Origin: CALESS01 sp041741455
GTDB lineage: Bacteria > Chloroflexota > Anaerolineae > Anaerolineales > Anaerolineaceae
DNA: 64,000 nt
Assembly (NCBI GenBank): GCA_041741455.1
Contig: JBGSJZ010000044.1
Coordinates: 1-64,000 of the forward strand
Reading direction: 5' to 3'
In this document: positions 16,537 through 24,426 of the stretch, piece after piece
Layout: each line of letters begins with the position of its first letter
Position numbering within the stretch: the stretch's first letter is position 1
Made by a program: the position numbers and the translations under genes
The notes under the pieces: model-generated
Seen by the model: the letters and a program-made list of their open reading frames with translations, nothing else
Databases searched by the model: none
Told to the model about the DNA's origin: nothing

Positions 16537-17064
16537 ATGCCCCGCCAGGAAACCGACCTCAACCCCGTATCCCACATCACCATCGACGCGATTGGCAAAC
16601 CCGGTCAGCGGGTTTTTTACATCCAGGCCTTCCAGGGCGACACGCCCACCACCTTTATTGTTGAAAAAATCCAGGTGCAGACGCTGGTGATCGGGATCAT
16701 GCAATTCCTGGAGGAAATCCGCACGCGCCACCCGGAACTGGCCGAGGCGGACGGCGACTACGACGAAGACCGGATGCGCATTACCCCCCCGGTTGATCCA
16801 CTCTTCCGCGCTGGCGAACTGGGGCTGGCTTATGACGAAACCGTTGATTTGATGGTACTGGCGGTGCGCGAGATCCTGCTGAGCGGGATGGAGGAGGAGG
16901 ATGCCAGCGAGGTGCGGCTGTGGTGCCGGCGGGAGCAGTTGCTGGCGCTGGCACGCTGGGCCACTGAAGTGACTGAGCACGGACGGCCGATCTGCCCGCA
17001 ATGCGGCGAGCCGATGGAGCCGGAAGGCCATTTTTGCCCGAAGAAGAACGGGCACAAGCACTAA
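16537..17064 (+). CDS. DUF3090 family protein
   Basis: A 175-residue protein with the DUF3090 layout: an N-terminal beta-rich domain (GQRVFYIQAFQG, FIVEKIQVQTL), a middle acidic segment, and a C-terminal zinc-ribbon-like end (CPQCGEPMEP then FCPKKNGH; C-x2-C and a third Cys followed by His). Function is not established. In actinobacteria and Chloroflexota it is regularly paired with an SCO1664-family protein, as here with a seven-base gap, and often with a histidine phosphatase. One SixA-like phosphatase occurs 6 kb away at 23373. Confidence 0.85.
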   Translation: MPRQETDLNPVSHITIDAIGKPGQRVFYIQAFQGDTPTTFIVEKIQVQTLVIGIMQFLEEIRTRHPELAEADGDYDEDRMRITPPVDPLFRAGELGLAYDETVDLMVLAVREILLSGMEEEDASEVRLWCRREQLLALARWATEVTEHGRPICPQCGEPMEPEGHFCPKKNGHKH

Positions 17065-17071
17065 CTCTCCC

Positions 17072-17806
17072 ATGGCGCTGCCACTGGAAAAAACGTATAT
17101 CCTTCAGGCCTTGCAGGCTGGCACGATCGACCTGCAAGGTCAGTTTTTAAATAGCTCCAATTACACTTTCCTGGCCCAGCTGGACTACGAAGGCCAGCGC
17201 CTGCCGGTGGTCTACAAGCCGGTGCGTGGCGAGCGGCCGTTGTGGGATTTCCCCGCCAACACCCTCTCCAAGCGTGAGGCAGCCGCTTTTACTTTCAGCG
17301 AGCTGCTCGGTTGGAACCTGGTTCCGCCGACGGTCTTCCGGCGCAAAGCACCGCTCGGGCGCGGCTCCTTGCAGTATTTTGTGGAACACGACCCGCAAAA
17401 CCATTATTTCAACTTCACTGAGGCGGATCGCCAGCGCCTGCGGCCGTTTGCGCTGTTCGACCTGCTGATCAATAACGCCGACCGCAAGGGCGGGCACCTG
17501 CTGCTGGATGCAGATGGAGATCTGTGGGGCATCGACCACGGGGTATGCTTCCATGTGGACGATAAGCTGCGCACGGTGATCTGGGATTTTGCCGGGCAGC
17601 CGCTGCCGGAAAACTTGATGGGGGATATGGCGCGAGTGGCAGAAGAACTGGCGCAGCCTGAATCGGCCGGGCGGGCAGCCTTGCTGGGGCTGCTGCGTCC
17701 CTCAGAGGTCAACGCGCTGATCCGGCGCGCCCGCCGCCTGTTGAAGGCCGGGGTTTACCCGCAACCGGGTAAAGACCGGCGGGCCTTCCCCTGGCCGCCG
17801 GTGTAA
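17072..17806 (+). CDS. SCO1664 family protein (kinase-like fold)
   Basis: A 244-residue protein of the SCO1664 family, distantly related to PI3/4-kinase or HipA-like phosphotransferases. Visible landmarks are LPVVYKPVRGERPLWDF (ATP-lysine region, about residues 48-64), LLINNADRKGGHLLLD (catalytic loop with Asn/Asp, about 131-146) and GIDHGVCFH (metal-binding Asp, about 152-160). The pair with DUF3090 is conserved across distant phyla, which suggests one shared job. A protein or nucleotide kinase activity is possible, but no substrate is known. Confidence 0.85.
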   Translation: MALPLEKTYILQALQAGTIDLQGQFLNSSNYTFLAQLDYEGQRLPVVYKPVRGERPLWDFPANTLSKREAAAFTFSELLGWNLVPPTVFRRKAPLGRGSLQYFVEHDPQNHYFNFTEADRQRLRPFALFDLLINNADRKGGHLLLDADGDLWGIDHGVCFHVDDKLRTVIWDFAGQPLPENLMGDMARVAEELAQPESAGRAALLGLLRPSEVNALIRRARRLLKAGVYPQPGKDRRAFPWPPV

Positions 17807-17828
17807 ACCACGTTCGGGAGCTGATCCC

Positions 17829-18719
17829 ATGAACCAGAGCATCCTCTTCACCATGGTCACCGAACCGGCTGAGATAGGTGCGGCCCGCCAGTTGATTGAA
17901 AGCCTGCGCAGCTTCGGCGGCGAAATGAGAGCCTGTCCGGTGCGGGTGTTCGCTCCGCTGGATCTGGTTGAAACTGCAGAACCCCTGGCCACCCCTAATG
18001 TAGAAATCATCCCGCTCGATGTCCCAGCCCACCTGGAGCGCTACCCATTCGGCAGCAAGGTGCTGGCCTGCGCCCGGGCCGAGCAAAACTGCCCGCCCGG
18101 AACGCAAACCCTGGTGTGGATTGACCCGAATTTTTTGATCCTCCAGCCGCCACTGCTGTATGCGCTGGGCGAGGAGTTCGATGCCGCCCTGCGTCCGGTA
18201 CACATCCGCAACGTCGGCCTGACGGTGGATCAACCCCTGGATGCCTTCTGGCGGGGTGTCTATGCCGCCGCCGGTGTGGAGAATCTACCCTTCCAGGTGG
18301 AATCCTTTGTCGACCGGCATGCCCTGCGGGCGTATTTCAATAGCCACGCCCTGGCATTGCGGCCATCCCTCGGCCTGTGTCAGCACTGGCTGGCGCTGTA
18401 TGAAAGCCTGCTGGCGGATGCTGCTTTTCAGGTCGCCGCCTGTTCAGATAGTTTACACCGCACTTTTCTGTTCCAGGCCGTGTTCAGCGCGCTGGTGGCG
18501 ACCCGCATCCCAGACGGGCGAATCCGCCTGCTGCCGCCGGTCTACAATTACCCGTATCACTTGCAGGAACGGATTCCAGTTGAACGCCGGGTTGCGAGAT
18601 TAAACGATTTGGTGTCGGTGGCGTATGAGGATATCCCCTTCCGCCTGGCGGACAGCCAGGGGTTCGAGGTGCAGGAGCCATTGCGGGGGTGGTTGGCGGG
18701 ATTTGCTGATGTCAGATGA
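17829..18719 (+). CDS. Unknown protein, possible GT-A glycosyltransferase-like fold
   Basis: The 296-residue protein is not one I recognise. It begins with SILFTMVTEP, a strand-helix start, and later has the segment TLVWIDPNFLIL (about residues 96-107), which resembles the DxD-like strand of nucleotide-sugar transferases, then conserved-looking RNVGLTVDQPLDAFW. No signal peptide or membrane segment is seen. It follows SCO1664 after 22 bases and is probably in the same operon. The glycosyltransferase idea is weak and rests on the general pattern only. Confidence 0.6.
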   Translation: MNQSILFTMVTEPAEIGAARQLIESLRSFGGEMRACPVRVFAPLDLVETAEPLATPNVEIIPLDVPAHLERYPFGSKVLACARAEQNCPPGTQTLVWIDPNFLILQPPLLYALGEEFDAALRPVHIRNVGLTVDQPLDAFWRGVYAAAGVENLPFQVESFVDRHALRAYFNSHALALRPSLGLCQHWLALYESLLADAAFQVAACSDSLHRTFLFQAVFSALVATRIPDGRIRLLPPVYNYPYHLQERIPVERRVARLNDLVSVAYEDIPFRLADSQGFEVQEPLRGWLAGFADVR

Positions 18720-18916
18720 GTGAATTTGGCGGCTCGCAGCGCCGCTCTTCAAGCCGTGGGCAAGAAAGTAACTTATCCTACAAAAGAAACCGGGCTGGAG
18801 ATGACCAGCCCGGTAAATTATTTTCTGCAAAATCTCCCCTGGCGGGGTAGACCCACCCCCACCACCCCCAAACCCAGCCTTCGGCATGCTACGCGATCCC
18901 TAAAGGGAAGGGAGCA
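18720..18916. terminator. Convergent terminator region with a 10-bp hairpin
   Basis: Between two convergent genes, a hairpin with arms 18789-18798 and 18805-18814 (ten perfect pairs, loop of six) is followed by an AAATTATTTT stretch. It can serve the rightward DUF3090 operon. The following C-rich part (18838-18875) shows only weak folding for the leftward gene. Confidence 0.65.
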
Positions 18917-20122
18917 TTACTGCACCAGGAAATTCCAGGGGTTGACCTTACCATACAGGTCGCTGAGCAATTCAAAATGCAAGTGCGGACCGGTGGAATT
19001 ACCAGTACTGCCCAGCAGGCCGATGACCGAACCCTGGTAGACGTAGCTGTTGCAGCCAACGTTGATGCCGCTCAGGTGGGCATACAGCGACTGCCAGCCA
19101 TTGCCGTGGTCAACCACAATTACGTTGCCGTAACCCCAGTTGTTCCAACCGGAGTAAACCACCACACCGTCATCCACCGCCCAGACCGCGTTGCCGAGTT
19201 GACCGGCAATATCGATGGCCGGGTGGTTTGAATCCGGCGCGTAATCGTAACCAGAGAGCCAGGTGGCAGTAGTCGGCCAGATCATGATACCGTCGCCGAC
19301 CGGGCCGTCCGTAATGGTGCCGCAGAAGCCTGGTCCAAGCACGCTGGCCACGGCCGTATTGGAGCGGGTGATGCGCGGCGCTGACCACGAGACAAACTCG
19401 CGCGAGCCACCGGGGACGACCAGCCAGCTGCCGACCAGGATGTTCGGGCTGGAATAATCGCCGATGGTATCCTTGTTCAGGCCATTGCCCGGCCAATCCA
19501 CGATCACCGACGGGTCCACCTTATAGTACTTGGCCACACCGTTCAGGCCCTCACCGCTCTTCCACTGGTGGTAGACACCGTCCACCGGCAGGATGTTGAG
19601 CTTCTGGCCGGGCAGCAGCAAGTGCGGGTTATCCGCCAGGGTCTCGTAGTTACCGTTGAGGAGGGTGCGCGGGCTGAGGTTGAATTGCTTGGCGATACCC
19701 TCGACCGTGTCTCCCTTGACCACTTCGTACTCAACAACCTCAAAGCGCGGGCGGGTGGGCAGGACGGTGTGCAGAGCTGCCAGCCGGGTAATGCCGGTCA
19801 GTTGTTTGGTGACCGTGAAGGGTTGCAGCTTGATCGGCTCGGCGGTGGGGATGAGGGTTTCGGCAGCCAGTGGAGCAGCCAGGGCGGCCTTTTGCATCGG
19901 CTGATCTTTGGTCACCTGGTAGGTGTTGCCCATCATCCAGGCTACCAGCAGCACCAGGATCAACAGTGCCAGGCCGGTGCCGGCGCGCAAGGCGACTTCC
20001 CCCAATCCCAGCCGGATGATGCGTTCCCAGACAGCATTCCAGCCTTGTGGCCGCTCGGTCTGCGGAACTTGTTCGGCATCTTCAACGGATGGTATCCGCG
20101 ATGTCGGTTTGTTTTCTGTCAT
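18917..20122 (-). CDS. LysM-domain M23 family metallopeptidase
   Basis: A membrane-anchored cell-wall endopeptidase of 401 residues. After a cytosolic N-terminus there is one membrane helix (ALLILVLLVAWMMG, about residues 51-65). One clear LysM (YEVVKGDTVEGIAKQF then LLLPGQKL) and a second LysM-like segment (KSGEGLNGVAKYY then GSWLVVPGG) follow. The M23/LytM domain has its zinc ligands in HPAIDIAG (H-x3-D) and GPHLHFELL (H-x-H). It should cleave peptidoglycan cross-links outside the membrane. I place the start at 20122 (MTENKPTS), where AGGAAG lies at the right distance, rather than the GTG at 20158. Confidence 0.92.
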   Translation of the reverse strand: MTENKPTSRIPSVEDAEQVPQTERPQGWNAVWERIIRLGLGEVALRAGTGLALLILVLLVAWMMGNTYQVTKDQPMQKAALAAPLAAETLIPTAEPIKLQPFTVTKQLTGITRLAALHTVLPTRPRFEVVEYEVVKGDTVEGIAKQFNLSPRTLLNGNYETLADNPHLLLPGQKLNILPVDGVYHQWKSGEGLNGVAKYYKVDPSVIVDWPGNGLNKDTIGDYSSPNILVGSWLVVPGGSREFVSWSAPRITRSNTAVASVLGPGFCGTITDGPVGDGIMIWPTTATWLSGYDYAPDSNHPAIDIAGQLGNAVWAVDDGVVVYSGWNNWGYGNVIVVDHGNGWQSLYAHLSGINVGCNSYVYQGSVIGLLGSTGNSTGPHLHFELLSDLYGKVNPWNFLVQ

Positions 20123-20563
20123 TCGCTTCCTGTATAACAAATTTACCACAGAGGTCACAGAAAAAGACTTTTTTACGACCTGTGTGTGACCAAATTACTG
20201 ATCCGGAAAAACCGGGGATTTCTGATATCAAAAATGATGATAACATAACGCTGGGGATTCGGTCAAGCGGAGTCAAAACCAGTCTCAGTAGATTCACAAA
20301 GCAGGGATGATGGGCGAAGAATAAAGTCCAAGTCTTTGATTGTTGCACTTACGGCCAATCAAACAATCACTGAGGAATGCTGTCGCACTCGGCTGAGTGC
20401 TTAGATTGAGCTAACAGAATTCTCCAGAAAATCGAAATCGATTTATTGCTTGCGTTTATAGAACAAATCGTCTAAAATTTCCATTAGAGAATCCAAATAA
20501 CCCCCTTTTTCCATCCCTGCCAGGATTGGGGATAGATCATCAGGGTGTAGAAAAGGTCCCCCC
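20123..20563. other. Intergenic region with the promoter of the YcaQ-like gene
   Basis: Around 20139-20165 is the phrase ACCACAGAGGTCACAG, a type of CACAGAG-rich dispersed sequence seen in many environmental genomes; no further copies are clear here. A hairpin lies at 20385-20400 (six-base stem GCACTC/GAGTGC). A promoter is visible at 20450-20478: TTGCGT, 17-base spacer, TAAAAT. No gene or tRNA is seen. Confidence 0.5.
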
Positions 20564-21772
20564 ATGCTGCAACTCTCCCTGGTTCAAGCCCGCCGATTCT
20601 TACTCAAACACCAATTCCTGCTGCCGCCGCGCAACTTGAGCGGCCCGCAGGATGCCCTGCGCATTTTCGAGCGCCTGGGCTGCATCCAGTATGACCCGGT
20701 CGACCAGGTGGGTCACAATCCGGAGCTGGTGCTGCAGGCCCGCCTGGCGAACTACACCCCAGCCTTGCTGAATGACCTGCTCTACACCTCCCGCCAGTTG
20801 TGGGATGGCTTTGACAAGGTGATGTCGATTTACCGGGCGGAGGATTACCCGTATTTCACCCGCCTGCGCGAGCGCATGAAGGATCACCATTACCAGCGAG
20901 AATTACCCCCGGCGGATGTGACCGAGATGGTGTTGAACGAAATCCGCAGGCGCGGCCCACTCTCCTCTATTGATATTGAACACGAAGCCCGGGCGGATTG
21001 GCATTGGGGCGGGACACGCCTGGTGCGGGTGGTGCTGGAATCGCAGTTTGGCCTGGGTGCCCTGGGCATCCACCACCGGGTGGGTACCCGCCGCTTCTTC
21101 GACCTGACCGAAAACCTGCTGCCGGAATCCATTTACAAAGCCCCCGACCCCTGCCAGACTCTGGAGGAACACCAGGATTGGCATACCCTGCGCCGGGTGG
21201 GTGGGCTGGGGCTGGCGCATGCCAGCGCTGGCGAACACTGGGGGGGAATGTACGATATGAAAGCCCCGCAACGCCAGGCCGCTCTCCAGCGGCTGGAGGA
21301 ACAGGGGAAACTACTGCCGGTGAAGGTGGAGGGATTGGAACACCATACCTTCTACATGCGGCAGGTGGATGCCGCCCTGCTGGATGAGATGGATCTACCT
21401 CAAGGGCAGGCGCAGATGGCCTTCATCGCCCCGCTGGATAACTTGCTCTGGCATCGGGATAAATTGCGCTGGTTGTTCAACTTTGATTACATCTGGGAAG
21501 TCTATAAAGTCCCGGAGCAGCGCAAGTATGGTTATTACGTGCTGCCGGTGCTGTACGGTGAACGCTTCATTGCTCGCCTGGACCCGGCTCTGGACCGCAA
21601 GGCCAAACGCTTCACCCTGCGCAACTGGTGGTGGGAGCCGGACTTCACCCCGGACGAATCCCTGTTGCCCGCCCTGCGGGAGGCACTGGCGCAGTTTTTG
21701 GCTTACCTGGGCAACCCAGCTTTCAGCCTGGGTGAGGCGGTGACCAGCGACCCGGTTTTATCGAAGATCTAA
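20564..21772 (+). CDS. Winged-helix DNA glycosylase-like protein (YcaQ/AlkX family)
   Basis: A 402-residue member of the HTH_42 (PF06224) family, whose characterised members remove alkylated bases and unhook interstrand DNA cross-links. The N-terminal part has LSLVQARRFLLKHQ and the catalytic Q-x-D motif in IQYDPVDQVG (about residues 44-53); winged-helix segments and DNLLWHRDKL, a typical late motif, follow. The length is standard. AAAAGG precedes the ATG. It overlaps the convergent lipoprotein gene by four bases at its 3' end. Confidence 0.9.
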   Translation: MLQLSLVQARRFLLKHQFLLPPRNLSGPQDALRIFERLGCIQYDPVDQVGHNPELVLQARLANYTPALLNDLLYTSRQLWDGFDKVMSIYRAEDYPYFTRLRERMKDHHYQRELPPADVTEMVLNEIRRRGPLSSIDIEHEARADWHWGGTRLVRVVLESQFGLGALGIHHRVGTRRFFDLTENLLPESIYKAPDPCQTLEEHQDWHTLRRVGGLGLAHASAGEHWGGMYDMKAPQRQAALQRLEEQGKLLPVKVEGLEHHTFYMRQVDAALLDEMDLPQGQAQMAFIAPLDNLLWHRDKLRWLFNFDYIWEVYKVPEQRKYGYYVLPVLYGERFIARLDPALDRKAKRFTLRNWWWEPDFTPDESLLPALREALAQFLAYLGNPAFSLGEAVTSDPVLSKI

Positions 21773-23190
21773 CCGATCACAACTGGATCAACTTTCACCC
21801 AGGTTGTTCCTGCATCGTAAGTAACATATAAATTTGGGCCACTGAAGAGGGATTCAATTCGGGAATCGAAATCTTTATAGAAATCTGCGTCAGCATAATT
21901 GAAAAATGCGAATCCGGTGGTTTCATCAACAAACTGGATCTGGCTGCCCAGTGGAAGCAGGCAATCAGCCGCGATTAAGGTCCAATTCAATCCCCCATCG
22001 AAGGTTTGAAACATCTGGGTGGATGCAGTAGGATTCGGGTCGCTTTTTCCCAGCAGCCAGCCGGTGTTCGTATCTTTGAAGTAAACTAGTCCAATTTGCA
22101 CCGGCAACCGGCTAGAAGTCCAGGTTTGTCCCCCATCCCGGGTCAGATAAAGAACCTGTGCAACCGGTATAGACATCCGGTTGGTGATGTTTGGGTAAAA
22201 AACCAACGCATCCAAATTGGTTTCGGTGTTCAAATAAATTCTGAGGTTCAGGATCCCGTCTTGATCTGTGAAAAATTGAGGTGCTGAAACGGAAACCAGG
22301 TATTCACATCCGGCCCCTTCACACTCAAGCTCGGGGAAATCTGCAGGCGGCGTCAGGGCGACCGATGCCCATTGAATTCCCCCATCTTGTGTGGAAAATA
22401 AATATCCATCCGAAAACCAGCCGGATGTCTCATTCAAAAAAGTGAATCGACCTGGGTAGGGATAATAACCACCCACCCAAAGCGTAATCGGGTCAGTGAT
22501 ATGTTCGGAGGAATCATATACACCCTGCCAGTGCATGCCGCCATCGCTGGTCGTTAGAAAGTGCACACGTTGGTTTCGCATTCCGGCATCGCTTTCACCG
22601 AAAAGCCAGCCGTGACCCGGATCAACGAACATTAATTCATCCGGGTAGAATAGAGGAGAGGATAAATTAAAGGAAACAGGTTCACCAGCCACCCAGAACT
22701 GACCACCATCTTCGGTTTTCCAGGCCACAATTTCTGTGGTAGCGGATTGTGAAACGGGCACGGGTTGAGTGACAATTACTGCCTTCGCTGGGTCCATGAA
22801 AAAAACTGCCCTCACGTCTGAAATCCCCGTTGTTGCAGGCGGGGTGACATCCTGCCAGGTCAGACCTCCATCCATCGTCCGGATGATCTGACTACCATCC
22901 GGGCGAGTAAATGGTTGAGCGTACACTGCCCATCCGATCTCGCTATCCATCATTTTGAGATGAGTGATTTGTTTCTCCTGACCGGTTTGTATGGATGGAG
23001 TGGGGGGTAAGGTTGGCTGTTGTACAGTAGGGCTTATTTCTTCCAGGGTTGCGGTTATGCTCGGAATAGGTGTTGGATTATGGATGGCGGTTGGTCGAGG
23101 ATTATCCGTTGTACAAGCAGTTAGGGAGAGAATGGCAATAGCGACCATGCAACGAAGTGAGATGGTAATTAATTCAAATTTATGGAACAT
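21769..23190 (-). CDS. BNR-repeat (beta-propeller) lipoprotein
   Basis: A 473-residue exported protein. The N-terminus has a lipoprotein signal ending in the lipobox LTAC (about residues 24-27), then a Thr/Pro-rich linker (to about residue 70). The remainder holds six or seven BNR/Asp-box motifs of the form DGGxxW (TMDGGLTWQ, TSDGGMHWQ, STQDGGIQWA, TRDGGQTWT, TFDGGLNWT, YDAGTTW), as in sialidases and YCF48/photosystem-assembly propellers. It is probably an extracellular binding propeller; no catalytic residues are recognised. Confidence 0.85.
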   Translation of the reverse strand: MFHKFELITISLRCMVAIAILSLTACTTDNPRPTAIHNPTPIPSITATLEEISPTVQQPTLPPTPSIQTGQEKQITHLKMMDSEIGWAVYAQPFTRPDGSQIIRTMDGGLTWQDVTPPATTGISDVRAVFFMDPAKAVIVTQPVPVSQSATTEIVAWKTEDGGQFWVAGEPVSFNLSSPLFYPDELMFVDPGHGWLFGESDAGMRNQRVHFLTTSDGGMHWQGVYDSSEHITDPITLWVGGYYPYPGRFTFLNETSGWFSDGYLFSTQDGGIQWASVALTPPADFPELECEGAGCEYLVSVSAPQFFTDQDGILNLRIYLNTETNLDALVFYPNITNRMSIPVAQVLYLTRDGGQTWTSSRLPVQIGLVYFKDTNTGWLLGKSDPNPTASTQMFQTFDGGLNWTLIAADCLLPLGSQIQFVDETTGFAFFNYADADFYKDFDSRIESLFSGPNLYVTYDAGTTWVKVDPVVIG

Positions 23191-23372
23191 TCTTTCGCCT
23201 CCCCGGGATCTGTAATGACCACTTGTATAATTATTCTACCCCCATTGATTTTTTTGCAAATGAAATCTATCAGTGGATTTTTAAGATTTAATTCAGCTTT
23301 TAGGACATGCTTCATGCTATACTTATCCTGCGATCAAATGGAATTTTCTTTCCATCGAAAGGATTGTAGCCT
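23191..23372 (+). promoter_or_regulatory. Divergent promoter region, lipoprotein and sixA-like gene
   Basis: This AT-rich spacer separates the leftward lipoprotein gene from the rightward phosphatase gene. TATACT near 23317 is a possible -10 for the rightward gene, and AAAGGA lies 10-13 bases before its ATG. The rest shows no other structure. Confidence 0.4.
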
Positions 23373-24044
23373 ATGAAAACTTTACTGATTTTGCGCCATG
23401 CCAAATCATCCTGGAAACATCCTGAGCTGGCCGATCATGAGCGCCCGCTCAACAAGCGTGGCAAACATGATGCTCCCCAACTGGGCACCTTACTGGTGGA
23501 TCGTGAGTTGCTGCCCCAGTTGATTCTTTCCTCCACCGCTGTACGCACCCGCCAGACGGCTGAAGCCCTGGTTGAAACCAGCCATTACGCCGGCAAGGTG
23601 GAGTTCCTCGATGCTCTCTATATGGCGGAGCCACCGGCTTACTTGAAAGCCCTGCGCGGCCTGCCGGATGACCTGGAGCGGGTGTTGCTGATCGGTCACA
23701 ACCCCGGGCTGGAAGGCCTGGTACAGTTGCTGAGCGGACAAATCGTTTCCCTACCGACTGCAGCCCTGGCACACATTGTCCTGCCTATTCAAACTTGGGG
23801 ATCGTTAACACACGAAACCCAGGGTGAACTCGTGGAACTCTTCCTACCCAAACCGGAGGAAGAACCAGCGAAAACCGAACCGGAGCCAAAACCCAAGGAT
23901 CGAAAACCAAAGGAGAAAGCTGAAATGGGCGACAAGGATAAAGATAAGAAGAAAGACGAAAAGATCGAGAAGAAGGACAAGAAGGAAAAGAAAGAAAAAA
24001 AGGAAAAGAAAGAAAAGAAAAAAGACGAAAAGAAGAAGAAATAA
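23373..24044 (+). CDS. SixA-like histidine phosphatase with lysine-rich C-terminal tail
   Basis: Residues 1-155 form a compact histidine phosphatase: LILRHAKSSWK holds the phospho-accepting RHA(K) motif, the RTRQTAEAL segment a conserved arginine, and LIGHNPG the second catalytic histidine. Homologues act on phospho-histidine or small phosphates. Residues 165-223 are a low-complexity tail of Lys, Glu and Asp (KKDEKIEKKDKKEKKEKK and more) coded by a nearly pure purine stretch of about 120 bases. The tail is absent from typical family members and may be an acidic/basic tether to nucleic acid or membrane. The frame is open and ends with TAA, so it is not obviously an error. Confidence 0.88.
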   Translation: MKTLLILRHAKSSWKHPELADHERPLNKRGKHDAPQLGTLLVDRELLPQLILSSTAVRTRQTAEALVETSHYAGKVEFLDALYMAEPPAYLKALRGLPDDLERVLLIGHNPGLEGLVQLLSGQIVSLPTAALAHIVLPIQTWGSLTHETQGELVELFLPKPEEEPAKTEPEPKPKDRKPKEKAEMGDKDKDKKKDEKIEKKDKKEKKEKKEKKEKKKDEKKKK

Positions 24045-24102
24045 GCTTTTCGAAGCCCGCCAGACAGCAGTATCATAACTCGGGGATTTAAAGGAGGTTG
24101 GC

Positions 24103-24426
24103 ATGCTGGAAGTGAATGAGGGAAGTTTTACCGCGCTAGTTCTGCAATCAGCATTGCCGGTGATGGTGGAATTCGGCGCGGAATGGTGCGCCCCGTGCAA
24201 ACGGCTGGAGCCAGAGTTGGAAAAACTGGTGGTTGAATGGAAGGATAAGGTGGTCCTGGCCCATGTCAACATCGACCAAAACCCCACCCTGACCGGACAA
24301 TTTGGCATCATGGGTGTGCCGACGGTCATTCTCTTCGTCGGTGGCAAAGAAATGCAGCGTTTCACTGGCCTGACCTCGCGCGATAAAATTATTCAGAAAT
24401 TTTCTCCTTACCTGACGGGTAAATAA
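24103..24426 (+). CDS. Thioredoxin family protein
   Basis: A 107-residue single-domain thioredoxin: MVEFGAEWCAPCKRLEPEL contains the WCAPC redox motif (about residues 29-33), a minor variant of WCGPC. Later FGIMGVPTVILFVGG has the cis-proline. It reduces cytosolic disulfides with thioredoxin reductase, which is not in the window. A very strong ribosome binding site, AAAGGAGG, precedes the ATG. Its stop codon touches the TTG start of the S9 peptidase gene. Confidence 0.94.
   Translation: MLEVNEGSFTALVLQSALPVMVEFGAEWCAPCKRLEPELEKLVVEWKDKVVLAHVNIDQNPTLTGQFGIMGVPTVILFVGGKEMQRFTGLTSRDKIIQKFSPYLTGK

Noticed and set aside
20082..20348. Minus-strand frame of 88 residues before the M23 peptidase gene
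   Set aside because: It runs through the AT-rich spacer and the CACAGAG repeat phrase, with no ribosome site; the peptidase start at 20122 lies inside it.
23930..24043. The purine tract as a frameshift artefact or separate short gene
   Set aside because: The frame stays open and ends in a clean TAA just before the next ribosome site; kept as a tail, with sequencing check suggested.
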